Assembly (NCBI GenBank): GCA_003550325.1
Contig: QKWP01001249.1
Span: 79,080-143,079 of the forward strand
DNA: 64,000 nucleotides
Direction: 5' to 3'
From: Gigaspora rosea
Taxonomy: Eukaryota > Glomeromycota > Glomeromycetes > Diversisporales > Gigasporaceae
This document shows, one piece after another, positions 11,231 to 23,473 of the stretch. The notes below the pieces were generated by a model that did not search any database, was not told the origin of the DNA, and worked only from the letters and a program-made list of their open reading frames with translations. Position numbers and translations under genes: made by a program. The first letter of the stretch is position 1. Each line of letters opens with the position of its first letter.

Positions 11231-12204
11231 TGACCATGGGCCAATCAAATCAGGACTACATGTTATGATTTTGTATATCATATGACTTGCTTAATTGATA
11301 ATCCACCTATCAATTGGAGAATGGTGAAATGTGGCGTGCTTCCATCTAAAAGTTTTTTTCTTACTAAGTTAATGATATATGTCCACTAATTGAAAGTTGT
11401 AGAGCTCATCGAGATGCATCTAACGGTAGTTATACCTGCCCATGCACTGGGAGTTTAGTTATCCATATTTTTTTTATATTGTTGTCATTCTAAAATTCTA
11501 ACAGTTAATTTAACTTTTGATTCCTATTTAATTGTATTGCAATTCTTTTTCGTTTTAGTGTAATAATGAAATTTGATCTTCTAATAGTTTTTGCTGGAAT
11601 TTTGGTTTAATATTAAGTGATTGGGTTCCGATTAATTTTGAAATTCATGATGTAATGTTAAGTATTAATAATAAAAGAGTCACAATTATGGGTATGAATA
11701 GGTTATTTATATTTGTTTTTTGAGTTTTGTTTTCTGGTCTTTAAGTAATTTGTTAAGTGTAGAGTTTCATTTCAGATCAATTTTACATCCATTTATCCGA
11801 TAAGCTATATCTGGTGTTACAACCAATGGGAGAGCTTATAGGAGTTTAGTGAACAAATAGTGGTTAAGGTTAAATGGTTTAAATCAAAAAACTAACACAC
11901 ATAATTACAGGTTATAGATTTCCCTTTATCAGAAAAATTTATATGTCAGATTATTCAATAATACTATTCACAATTATTAACAATCATTTTAATAATCTTT
12001 CTTTCCTTCACAGACTGAAGCTACATTCTTATCTATCTTTAATTCCTGTGGGTTTTTTAACACCTTGCTTGGAGCTTAGGGATTGGATATCGCCTAAAAT
12101 TTTTCTAATCATTTAATTGTTTAGTTTAATTTGGCCGGCATTAAAACATAATTTTGCCTGGAACTATAGAGCAATTTTTAAATGGTTAAGCAGTTCCAAT
12201 CTCT

Positions 12205-12340
12205 ATTGGAGCTTAATTCTCGATTAGAGTTTAATCACCCACTTGGAGCTTCAATTTGTGATTGGAGCTTTAATCATTCGATTAGAGTTTTAATTACTCG
12301 CTTGAAACTTCAACATCTCGATTGAAGCTTTAATCACCTA
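12205..12340 (+). repeat. Tandem repeat, about 20-bp unit, 6-7 copies
   Basis: Units of the form GATTGGAGCTTTAATCACTC, with GATTAGAGTTTTAATTACTC and GCTTGAAACTTCAACATCTC variants, follow one another. Confidence 0.8.
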
Positions 12341-13990
12341 ACTGCATCACAAACTATATCAAAATAAGAAATTCAAAAAATAATGATAATAATAAAAAAA
12401 ATGAAACAAAAAAATTGAGCATAACACTGGATATCTGTTTTTTTAATTCAGATATCTGAGTTAGATAGCATTGTTTTACATATCGAATAACAATGAGTAA
12501 TAGTTATTTATGTGCTGCTAGGTTTAGGTTAGTTATCTTAATCTGAATTTGGGCTAGGCGGCTGATTCAGAATTGGCTGAAATTCCAGATGGTATGGGTT
12601 TATGCTAAATTGGGATAAATCGGGGTTTAGATTAGATTGGGTTATTGTTTTGTTTGAGTAAAATGAATTATGCCCTTTTTATTTACTCAAGCATTGTATT
12701 TATACATTTTGAATATAAAAAGTTCAAGACCACTATCATAAGCTTCGAACTATTTTGGTCCCAGACCAGGATCTATGGTTCCAAATCATTGTTCTTGGCC
12801 CAGAACTTAGATTTGGGGTTCGAAACTACTACCTATCTTATAAAAAGAAAACACATTGTTCAGGGCAAAATACTCTAACTATGTACGGGGCAAAATTACA
12901 CAAAAGAAAAATAACAATTAAAAAAGTTTACAACACTGATGTTTATGGATTGGAACTCTACTTTCGGTAATTTCATAGTGTTAATGTTCATGAGGCGTGC
13001 ATGTTTTAAAATATCAATAAGTAAAAAAAAATAGTAAATACATATTAATAAATAGTATTTTTATCGATTATTGAGCTTTTTAAACTAAATTATAATAATT
13101 AATTTTTGTCTAATAAAGGTTAGGTAGTTGTTTTTATTTGGTAATTATATGCAATATTTTTGTTAATTTATTTATGCATTTTAATGATAAAGGATTTCCT
13201 TATAATCGTTATTTATTTGCAACCGTCTCATAATTTTTACCAATTAAGGTTAGGTAATTGTCTTATATTTAGTAATTAAGATATGCATTATTTTATTCGT
13301 GCATTTAGAAAAATTGGACCTCCTTTTTAATCGCAATTTATTCTATATATACAACCAATGTTCGATAAGCGAAAAAATTTTGAGAGCGCTTGAGCTTGCG
13401 CAGCGCTTTGCATGCACTGCTCTTATGCAATCGCAAGCGCAAGCGCAGAGAATAGAGTATAGACTACAATCGGTTGAAATTTGTGAAACCCAAAATTTCC
13501 AAAAAAAGTTAAGTCAATGAAAATCAATTACCAAAAATAAACTAAAATTTACCAGAAAAGTAATTTAGAGTAACACCAAGAGCTAACAATCATTTATAAG
13601 CGTTAAAAATACATAGAACAAAATGCATGTTTTATAATACTATAGTAAAATTTTAATAAAGTATACATATACATTTAAAAAATTATATTTCTATATATTA
13701 TAAAGGTTCCCTGAGTTGGCTCAAATTTTTCTGAGTTATACAAAATGGTTAATTTTGATTGGTCAATATTATATGATCATTATATAATTTTGTAAACTAC
13801 TTTTGACCCCTAAAATTTAAATCTTTATAACTTGACGAATATTCATCCAATTTTAATAATTTTACTATGTTTAGAATTAGAAAAACTTGCTCTATAATTT
13901 ATTTAATAGTTCAAAAATGATTTGCTAAAACAATTTTTACAAAATTTTAAAATGAAAAAATCAATACCATGAATTTTATATGTAATTTGC
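12341..13990. other. AT-rich intergenic DNA, no gene recognised
   Basis: Two overlapping short frames at 12645-12970 and one at 13299-13520 have no recognisable domain. A local GC-richer patch at 13380-13455 repeats GCGCTTG/CGCAAGCGC. 13680-13990 resembles parts of 3000-3300 and 37680-37830 (GATTGGTYARATCATATGATC), an internal module of the dispersed repeat family. Confidence 0.5.
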
Positions 13991-14001
13991 AATTTGTACC
14001 T

Positions 14002-15540
14002 ATGGCTGTTAATCGGTCCATCTGGTCCGTCCTGGTTAAAAGACTGCCCAGTCTTTTAAAAACTGGATCGGGCTGTAGTCCAGGACCAAATAAAACTGAA
14101 TAGAGCTAGACCAAATGGACCAATAATCAATATGATACTTTTTTGCTATAATAATAAAATTAAGCTTGTTAGTATAAAGAATTTCAATACTTTTGCAATA
14201 AGCTTTTCAAATTTATAATATTTGCTTTTATGATATAAGAGAATAATAATTAATACATTTGATAATTTTAGTCATATATAAATTATGAATTAGAAAATAA
14301 TATAGTATATTAATATAGCAAAATAACATCATTTAATTAACTTCATAAATATGAGCATTATAGTTAAAATCAGTTAAAAAGATATTTTGTCACTTTTAAC
14401 TATTAATATTCAATAATTTGACTGAATAATATAATCATAATTGGCACACCAAATGTTCAATCTTGTACTAATTTAAGACAAGAATTGTCTTAATATATGA
14501 AAATATTAAAGTAAATTAACAAAATGATTAGAAGTTAATTGCATAGAAAAAAATTTATTATTATAATATTGTTAGCATTTACATATTTGCCAAATACTTA
14601 AAAATTTATAACCAATATATTTAATAAAACAAAATATAAAAAATAAGTATATTACTAGTATCAGATTATTTCCAAGTTAAAATTAAAAAAAATTTTAATT
14701 GATAAAATATTATAGTATAAAAGTATTATATGTATTTTATAAGCACAATAAAATTATATATATATATAAAAAAAACCTACTAGCAAAAAAAAAAATTTTA
14801 TAAAATTAAAATTTAGAATAGTAAGTCTTCAATAAACCAAGATTTTAACTAGGATTGTTAATGGAGCACTCTGTTGGCTTCATTTTAATAGTAATACTCT
14901 AGAGTACTCCATTACTATTAAAATGAAGCCAATGGAGTGCTCTATTAACAACCCTAATTTTAACACAAAACAGCCCAAACAGTTTCATTATCAAGAGAAT
15001 TTCATGATTTAGTAACTGTTAATCTAGCTAAACTAAAAAGTTATTACATGAAACACTAGAGACATAATAGCTAGATAATCTTGTATTTGCTTATAAGTGT
15101 TGTTTGGAACACAAGTTTAAGTAAATGCAAATTATAATTTTTATTATTAAAATCCCAGTTAAATTAATCATTAGCTTGTTTTGAACCTGTATTTCAAAAT
15201 AATGCCCATAGGCATTATTTCATACAAATACAGTGCAAATTATAAATCAACTAAACATACCATTGTAGTCATTAATAAATTTCTCTATTTGATTAATATT
15301 AACAATAGCCTATTCTCATTATACATTAAATGTGTTTTAATTTTGTTTAACAAACTAAAGGGTTTGTAATTGAATTTTGACCAAAACCATTTTATAGTTG
15401 TTTCAAAATAATATTTAGTTTATTTGATATTTACTATTAGGACTGATGTCCTTTTAGTTCATTCTAAACAGAACTAGACTGGCCCAGTTACTAGATGGAC
15501 TGAAGAACTATCAGTCTGAACCAGACTGATTAACAGCCCT
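14002..15540. mobile_element. 1.54-kb TIR element with 10-bp target duplication (Mutator-like size)
   Basis: Starts ATGGCTGTTAATCGGTCC and ends in the inverse, GACTGATTAACAGCCCT. The 10-bp direct repeat ATTTGTACCT lies immediately outside (13992-14001 and 15541-15550). Target duplications of 9-11 bp are usual for MULE transposons. No transposase is seen; one 62-codon plus frame (15181-15369) has no recognisable features. A foldback element sits inside it (14850-14956). Confidence 0.75.
14850..14956. mobile_element. Foldback MITE nested in the 14-15.5 kb element
   Basis: Almost entirely one hairpin with arms of about 50 bp (TAGGATTGTTAATGGAGCAC ... inverse ending AACAACCCTA). It is flanked by the 8-bp repeat ATTTTAAC (14842-14849 and 14957-14964), a length typical of hAT insertions. 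Confidence 0.8.
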
Positions 15541-15889
15541 ATTTGTACCTCACTTACTCTTAATACACATTATTATACAAAAAATTGAAATCCATGTACT
15601 ATTTTGTATAATATTATATAGTCACCTTTTTCTAATCCAAACAGGCTATTCCAAAAGATTTTGTTCAATATAGAGAAAGTTCAAAATATAAAAGATAAAA
15701 AAATTCTTAAACCTGTTTGATATAATTTCCATATATTATAAAATATATTGTATAAAATATAAAAAAAAACTTAAAAAAATTTAAATAAGCTCTTTGATAT
15801 ATAATCTTCTATATGATACTATAATATGTATTAATAAAAAAAAACTGCTTTACACTATTGTTTTCCAATTTTTGCATTTATTACTTACC

Positions 15890-16050
15890 AGTTCACTATT
15901 ATCTGATCTGGTCATGGCCTGGGTTAAATATCTAAATAGTCAGGTCTCTATTATCTGACATGAGTTATGGCCCAGGCTAAATATTTAACCTATCAGATCA
16001 ATATTATCTGCCCAGATCATAACCTAGATTAAATATTTGACCTGGATTAG
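15890..16050 (+). repeat. Tandem repeat, about 52 bp x 3
   Basis: Three units share CTATTATCTGA, a TCATGGCCTGG-like block and TTAAATATYT. They are diverged. The stretch 15551-15889 holds no gene. Confidence 0.7.
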
Positions 16051-16065
16051 AACACTAATTAATTA

Positions 16066-16255
16066 CAGTTAAACCCTAAGTGCATACTCCTTGGGACTAT
16101 AGTGAAAAAATGCAAAATGTGCACTTAGAGAAAGGATGCACTTAGAGAGGTTAAATTTTATAGTTTTTATATGAGTTGGAACCAAGCAAAGGTGTGCATA
16201 CTAGGGGTTTCATATACTATGCATTTAGAGAATGTGCACTTAAAGGATCTAACTA
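16066..16255. mobile_element. 190-bp MITE with TA duplication (Tc1/mariner type)
   Basis: The inverted ends CAGTTAAACCCTAAGTGCAT and (reverse) TAGTTAGATCCTTTAAGTGC are flanked by TA on both sides. Subterminal GTGCACTTA words recur internally. No coding capacity. Confidence 0.65.
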
Positions 16256-16541
16256 TACATAGAATAATTTTATTTGTATAATAATACAAAATAAATTTAT
16301 TAAATAAAAGATTATATATATAGTTTAACTTGAGTTCAAATCCAGAATAGCAAATTTATTATATTAATTTGATATATTTGGAGGACATTAATAAAAGAGG
16401 GTCAAATTTTTTCTGAGTAAAAGTTTTTACAATTTAAGTTAAAATAATTTAACAAGTACTTAACCAAATTTTAAAATTTTTTATTTTAATTTTATATTGT
16501 TTTAGAATTAAAACAAAAAAATTTTATTAAATTTGATATAG

Positions 16542-17260
16542 CAGGGATGGTAAATGACCTGGTCATTTGCCAATTTTTCAAATGATCTCAAATGACCTCA
16601 AAATGACCGCTCATTTGAGGTCATTCAAATTTTGGGTAATTTGAAAATGATTTGTGACCAAATGACTATGGTCATTTCCAAATTACCGGGGTCATTTGGT
16701 CATTAGATCATTTTGCATAGAGTTGACATAACGAAAAAAATTGTATAATGCATGTTTTAAATGTTACATATGTTCGCATCATTTCTCAATTCATGTCGAT
16801 TATTAATTAACATGCCATTTGTAATTCGAAAATGATTTATATCATTTTACAATCAGTAAATATTAATTACGAACTTTTTTTATTTTTTTAAAAAAAGTAA
16901 ATACATTATTTTTTGTCTAGTGTTTTTTTTTTAATCACTCCATACCTGATCTTATGATTCAATTAGAATGTCGTTTTACAACCGGTTTGGAAATGACCTA
17001 GTCATTTAGCCAAAATACAAATGGCAATCATTCATCAAATGATTCAGTTATTTATCATGTGTAATAATTTTTATTAGATAGCATCTAGCAACATTTTATT
17101 TTACGAAGAACAATAATCAATTTTGATTGGCTAAAAGTATTAGATAATCGATTAACCAGAGTTAAATGACCTTCTTAAGTCATTGGGCCATGACATGACC
17201 AATGACTGGTCATTTGTCATTTAAGTCATTTGGGTCATTTAAAGTCATTTACCATCCCTG
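16542..17260. mobile_element. 719-bp non-autonomous hAT-like element
   Basis: Begins CAGGGATGGTAAATGAC and ends in the exact inverse GTCATTTACCATCCCTG. A perfect 8-bp duplication TGATATAG brackets it (16534-16541 and 17261-17268). CAGGG-type ends and 8-bp duplications are usual for hAT transposons. Both flanks are full of short direct and inverted AAATGACC repeats, probably transposase-binding sites. Confidence 0.85.
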
Positions 17261-17410
17261 TGATATAGTATTTGTTAAGATATTTTAATTTAAAATTTAA
17301 AAAAAGTCCTAAAAATAATTTGTTTCTTTTTTATTGATGTCTACTATTTAGAGAAAATATATATAAAATATTTGTTCTAAATGTTTTAGTTTGAATTATC
17401 AAGAGTCCAG

Positions 17411-17794
17411 TATATGGGGAGTGATCAATTAAAACACGGCTTATGGCATTTTTTGCAAAAATTAGTTAACTATACTATCAAATAAAGCATGTATTCGATT
17501 ATATAATTTAGCATTTAAAGCATCAATTTACATAATAAAATTTTTGTCAAAGTCTATTTTTCTAAATGCAGTATGTAAATAGAAGCAATCTAAAAATAGA
17601 TTTAAAAATTAGCTTGTTGATCCTTACTGTATAGTCATAGAAAAGAGCTTATATGATTGGCTAATTCATATAGATTAAACAGGTTCTACTAATAATAGAT
17701 CGTCATTGTTGTTGTTACACTAAATTTCAAATGTAATTTTCACAAAATAAAAAAAAGCTATAAGCTGTGTTTTAATTGACAGGCCCCTATATAA
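17411..17794. mobile_element. TIR element, about 385 bp
   Basis: The left end TATATGGGGAGTGATCAATT followed by AAAACACGGCTTATGG is repeated inverted at 17735-17794 with a few changes. TA-rich ends fit a Tc1/mariner-type target, but the duplication is ambiguous. 17795-18180 is then the presumed upstream region of the kinase gene, with no certain promoter element seen. Confidence 0.6.
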
Positions 17795-18180
17795 AGAACC
17801 AAATTAGAGAGAGACGACTGTATCCATATATTGATATACTGTAGAAATTCCCAACCTTACCTTCTTAAAAGGCTAATTCCTATGAATCAATATCCCAAAA
17901 TTTACACATCGATTACCCTGTATCATGGGCCAAGGCCATGGTCTCGTGACTAATGGATGTCCCGTGACTTCATTCACTAATAGTCGTCCGACCCATTACG
18001 TGAGTGCAACCTTGAACACGGTCCAATAATATCTATGTTTATCTGTTGTAATACTGAATTGATGATTTGGGGTTTATTACTTACTATATAATTTATGTTG
18101 TACAACCCGACTATGAGTATAATAAAAATTTTTTTTTTTTGGTAATTTAACAAAAAAAAAACCGCTTAGTAAAAGAAACT

Positions 18181-21100
18181 ATGAATACAGTGAATTCATC
18201 AGACGATATTTCTAGAATCACAGATAATTTTAATCAACTGAGTTTCAATCACCATCAAAAATCGGCGGATATGAATGAATCAGACGGAACGTACAAGCTT
18301 GGATATTGTTATGAATATGGAATTGGAACCGAAAAGGATGAAAACCAAGCATTCAAATATTATAAAAAATCGGCAGACATGAATAATCCTAAGGGAATAT
18401 ATCAAGTTGGCTATTGTTACTACTTAGGAATTGGAGTTGAAATTGATAAGCACAAAGCATTTACATATTATCTAAAGTCTGCTGAGGCAGGTAATTCTAT
18501 GGGAATTTGGAAAACTGCTATTTGTTACTATTATGGAATTGGTGTGGAACAAAATGTTGATGAATTTTACGTATGGATTATAAAGTTAGTTTTTATTTTT
18601 TACGATATAGTTTCTAATTTTTATTTTATAAATTGGGAAAATTTTAATTATCTAATTTTAATTATTAGAGAGTAAGTATGAAGAGTATTTATTAATCTAC
18701 ATATAAACTATTTAAGCGCACTTATATCAATATTAATTATTTATGTTAGCCCGTAAGTATTTCAAGATCAGCAAAACTTATTTACCATTATTTCATTCGA
18801 ATTAATTATTTCATTGAATTAATCATTTCATTCTCATTAATTTAGTCTGTGAGTATAAAGAATTTTATTAATCAAAACAAATTCAAAATAAGAATATAAA
18901 TACTTATTTACCATTATTTTATTCGAATTAATCATTCACATTAATTTAGTTTGTGAGTATAAAGAACATTTATTAATCAATGGAATTAAAAACAAGTTCA
19001 CAAATCAAGAACATAAATACTTATTTAACATTATTTCATTCGAATTAATCATTTCATTCGCATTAATCATTTCATTCAGTGAGTGAGTATAAAGAACATT
19101 TATTAATCAATGGAATTAAAAACAAGTTCACAAATCAAGAACATAAATACTTATTTAACATTATTTCATTCAAATTAATCATTTCATTCGCATTAATCAT
19201 TTCATTCAGTGAGTGAGTATAAAGAACATTTATTAATCAATGGAATTAAAAACAAGTTCACAAATCAAGAACATAAATACTTATTTAACATTATTTCATT
19301 CGAATTAATCATTTCATTCGCATTAATCATTTCATTCAGTGAGTGAGTATAAAGAACATTTATTAATCAATGGAATTAAAAACAAGTTCACAAATCAAGA
19401 ACATAAATACTTATTTAACATTATTTCATTCGAATTAATCATTTCATTCGCATTAATCATTTCATTCAGTTAGTGAGTATAAAGAACATTTATTAATCAA
19501 TGGAATTAAAAACAAGTTCACAAATCAAGAACATAAATACTTATTTACCATTATTTCATTCGAATTAATCATTTCATTCGCATTAATCATTTCATTCGCA
19601 TTAATTTAGTTTGTGAGTATAAAGAACATTTATTAATCAAAGTATTTAAAATAAGTTATTCAAGTTCATGAATGTTTACTATTTAATTTTATTTTATTCG
19701 CGTTAATTTAGGAAGTGAGTATAAAGAACCTTTATTAATTTAATTATTAAAATAAGCTATTCAAGTTCATGAATATTTGCTATTTAATTGTATTTTATTC
19801 GCGTTAATTTAGGGGGTGAGTATAAAGAATATTTATTAATCAAAGTATTTAAAATAAGCTACTCAAATTTATAAATATTTACTATTTAATTTTATTTATT
19901 CGCATTAATTTAGTTCGTGAGTATAAAGAACATTTATTAATCAATGGAATTAAAAACAAGTTCACAAATCAAGAACATAAATACTTATTTACCATTATTT
20001 CATTCGAATTAATCATTAATTTAGTCTGTGAGTATAAAGAACATTTATTAATCAATGGAATTAAAAACAAGTTCACAAATTAAGAACTGAAATAATTATT
20101 TACTATTATTTCATATAATCATTTCATTCGCATTAATTTAGTTTGTGAGTATAAAGAGCAATTTATTAATTAATGGAATTAAAAACAAGTTCACAAATCA
20201 AGAACATAAAATTAATACTTATTTACCATTATTTTCATTCGAATTAATCATTTCATTCGCATTAATCATTTGATTCGCATTAATCATTTCATTCAGTGAG
20301 TGAGTATAAATAACATTCATTTATCAATGGAATTAAAAACAAATTCACAAATCAAAAGCATAAATACTTATTTACTATTATTTTATTCAAATTAATCATT
20401 TCATTTGTATTAATTTAGTCGGTAAGTATAAAGAACATTTATTAATCAATGGAATTAAAAACAATTCCACAGATCAAGAAAATAAGTACTTATTTAAAAT
20501 AAAATACAATATTTTTATTATAAAGAGAATCTGAATTTGGAAAATGTGCACATTGTAATTATGATAACACATTTGAAGCATGGTGTCAGTCATGTGATCC
20601 AGATATAGCTATTCGAAGACGGATACCGATAAGCATAAATGCAGAGATTGATGATTGCATCAGAGAATTTCAACTTAGATCCTTGAGATATGAGGACGTA
20701 ATTGATTGGATTCCATTCGATAGATTATCAGATGTTAAAGAAATCGGTAAAGGAGGATTTGGTTCTGTATACAAAGCAACCTGGTTTGATGGCAAACGGA
20801 AAATTAAAAAAATTAATAACGGTGATAGCTATATCTATGAGAGAGCGCGTGAACAATCCAGCATCGTCGCACTCAAAACATTATCTAGTTTTAAAGAAAA
20901 GGAAGACAATAATTTTTTAAAGGAAGTAAGTTAATTTATTGCTTTTATAACTTACATAATACATAATTTATTGAACTAATTTATTTTTTAAACTCAAGTT
21001 TAAAAGTCTTCTAACATGCAAATTAAATGCTATTAAACTTGCAATATATGGAATAACGAAAAATACAAAAACAAATGAATACATGATGGTATTTCAGTAT

Positions 21101-21935
21101 GCTAATAAAGGGAGTCTTCATGAATATTTAAGAAAGAATTTTAATGAACTTACATGGCAAACTAGATTACAAATTCTTAAAGATATTTCTGCTGAGTTGG
21201 ATAATATTCATCGTCATGTAGGATACATTCACGCAGATTTTCATAGTGGTAATATTTTGCAAGGTCAACATACTAATGAAAATGTGCGATCTTATATAGC
21301 AGACCTAGGATTGTCTAGGAACAAAGATGAATTTATTTCTGAAAGTGATATTTATGGTGTCATGCCTTATGTTGCTCCAGAAGTTTTATTAGGCAATCAC
21401 CAGTTTACACAAGCAGCAGACATCTACGGATTTGGTATTATAATGGCAGAAATATCAACTGGTCAAAGACCTTTTGATGGACATAAATTCGATGCAAATC
21501 TTGCAGTCAAGATTTGCAGAGGATTACGGCCAGAGTTTGTATCTGGAACTCCTAACTGCTATGTTGAATTGGCAAAACAATGTATGCATTCTGACCCACA
21601 AGAACGCCCTAATACTTTGCAAATTCTTTTGAAAATTAGTGATTGGCTTAACAAGATAATTAGTTCAAATAATAATGAAATTAAAAAGCAATTCTTAGAT
21701 GCTGATAAAGTTGTTAAATCATTACCAGCATCAAAGCACTCTAATGAAATGTACACAAGCAAACTTATTAGCACAAAATTAATTTCAAATGAGTTTAAAA
21801 GTATTTATTTTTTTATCTGATTTATTAAGAATTATGCTGTATTTTAATATTAATGCAAATATTATTTGTTTAGGTTTGCTTCAAACTGATTCTACTGATT
21901 CTGCTCAACTTGATCTTGATATTGCTAAATCTTGA
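18181..21935 (+). CDS. Sel1-repeat / Cys-pair / TKL protein kinase gene
   Basis: Predicted exons: 18181-18584, 16 putative 3-nt microexons (see the array feature), 20526-20925, 20999-21800 and 21874-21935. Together they give 572 codons in frame. The N-terminus (from MNTVNSSDD) carries three Sel1-like repeats (about residues 36-134, e.g. GYCYEYGIGTEKDENQAFKY). The next large exon has a CAHCNYDN...WCQSC Cys-pair motif, then a kinase domain with glycine loop GKGGFGSV, lysine in IVALK, IHADFHSGNIL in place of HRD, DLG in place of DFG, and VAPE. The catalytic Asp is kept in HAD. TKL-Sel1 combinations are greatly expanded in Glomeromycotina; the substrate is unknown. Having Sel1 N-terminal is the reverse of the 54-kb gene. 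The final exon adds a Ser/Asp-rich tail ending DIAKS. Confidence 0.8.
18585..20525 (+). repeat. Tandem array of 16 splice-site modules with 3-nt putative microexons
   Basis: Between the Sel1 exon and the Cys-pair exon, units of about 80-155 bp repeat; four in a row are exactly 130 bp and nearly identical. Every unit reads TYAG, three bases, GTRAGTAT. The three-base cores are AGA at 18669, CCC 18750, TCT 18846, TTT 18950, TGA 19080, TGA 19210, TGA 19340, TTA 19470, TTT 19610, GAA 19712, GGG 19813, TTC 19914, TCT 20025, TTT 20142, TGA 20297, TCG 20419. The pieces between cores have ordinary intron length for this genome, with TTAAT-type branch-site candidates upstream of the AG. Spliced in phase 2, as the flanking exons require, the cores encode DPLFDDDYLKGSLFDR with no stop. 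Alternatives are one long intron carrying a satellite, or stepwise recursive splicing. Confidence 0.7.
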
Positions 21936-23473
21936 AACTTTAAAATTTGATACAAATTGACTAATGAATATTTTAAACAAAGAATTTTTATTTTAGAAGT
22001 TGATATAGTTCTCAAAAATCTAAAATACTGTATCTCAAATAATATACTAAACTCTATAGCATTATAGAATTTCTATAAAAATAGCTGATATATTAGAAAT
22101 AGTTAAAATTCTTAGTATTTAAAATATCTATATAATAATTAATATTTACATATTTTTATTTAGCTTATGTAAAAATAAATATATAAATAAAACTATTATG
22201 TTTTGAATATTAATTCACTTGATAAATATTCTGCATTTATAGTCTCAATATAGTAGTTATAGTCATAAACAATATAATTCTTATAATTTTAGTTGTAATA
22301 GACATAATATAATGCAGAGCTTAATTTATTAGTTTTTAATGCTTAGACAAAAATTTTTTATATCCTAAATAAAGCCTTTACTATTTGGATATGGATTGTG
22401 CAAAATGAAATATGAAAGGATGGCATTGTTCAACTTTTTTGATGTCCTGCTATGCTGATTTTTGCAAAATCCTTTTTTGGCAGGAGTAATGATTTTCATT
22501 TATTCATTTTTGGAAGGAGTTAAGATTTTCACATATAACCCGTATGTAACATCACACTTTATGATGCAAAGCCGACATTACTGATTATTAATTAAATATG
22601 ATGCAAAGTTGATGTTAATGATTAATGGTTAGAGTTCAAGATTAGGAACATATATTCGTTATGTAATTTAAATTTATGTGCAGTTTAAAAAAAACATTAA
22701 TGTAAAACAATAATAATTTGATCGTATAGTGCTTGAATAATCTCACCCTGTGATAAATTTTGCTCAATTAGCGCAGCTCTATAAGAAAAAGATGATCTTT
22801 TTGTTTGACTGAAGTGATAAACTCTCTTGATCATCTGAGCTGGTTTTTATTAATTAAAATTTATACACTGATTATTGATTAAGGCGCTTGAGAGTACCCT
22901 TAAATTCCCGCGTGGTGTGATGTATAAAATTTGTGATAATAGCAATTCGAAAAACGCAGTAAATGAATCTTGAGGTTTGAAGCGTTCTTTCAAATAAAAA
23001 TCACCAATAGCATTGTAATAAACAGTCATTCTCAAATTACAATATTTTGCCATGCCATGTATTATTTGACGACAAATACAAAGTTGGTTTTTTTTTTTAA
23101 TATTGAATATAAAATGCCAGCGAAATTAATCGTAAAACTTTATGCTAGATTGGAAAATTTCAAGAAGAAAAAAAAAAAAAATCTATAAAATCTGAAATGT
23201 TTTTAACCTTTGCAGAAAATCATCGCCCCTGATCTAGCCAAGTATTTGAAATGTATAAATTCTTTATGACTATAAATACGTATTTTTTCAATGAATATAT
23301 TACAATAAAATTTTTGATACAAGATTAAATAATGATAATGAATTAAATGCCATGAAAGTTTGACAATAAATAATAAACAATTTTAAGATGAAATTTGAAA
23401 GAAAAATTAAAAGGATATATAATGAATTTTCATTACGAATAATTGATTCAATCTTACTAATAAATCTATGAAT
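21936..23473. other. Intergenic, includes duplicated 3' flank
   Basis: 22370-22560 is a repeat shared with 57950-58140 (TTTTTGGAAGGAGT and other blocks). From about 22700 to 23470 the sequence is a diverged copy of 43110-43790, the matching 3' flank of the paralogous kinase-TLDc gene. Both copies hold a CAGAAAATCATCGYCCCTGA end of a hAT-like element. Short frames here are incidental. Confidence 0.65.

Noticed and set aside
18840-20430. CRISPR-like array
   Set aside because: Repeats are long, uneven and contiguous without unique spacers, the setting is eukaryotic, and the conserved part is a splice-site pair.
20702-20920. Second ORF overlapping the kinase exon
   Set aside because: A shadow frame of the Cys-pair/kinase exon, which has clear family motifs in the other frame.
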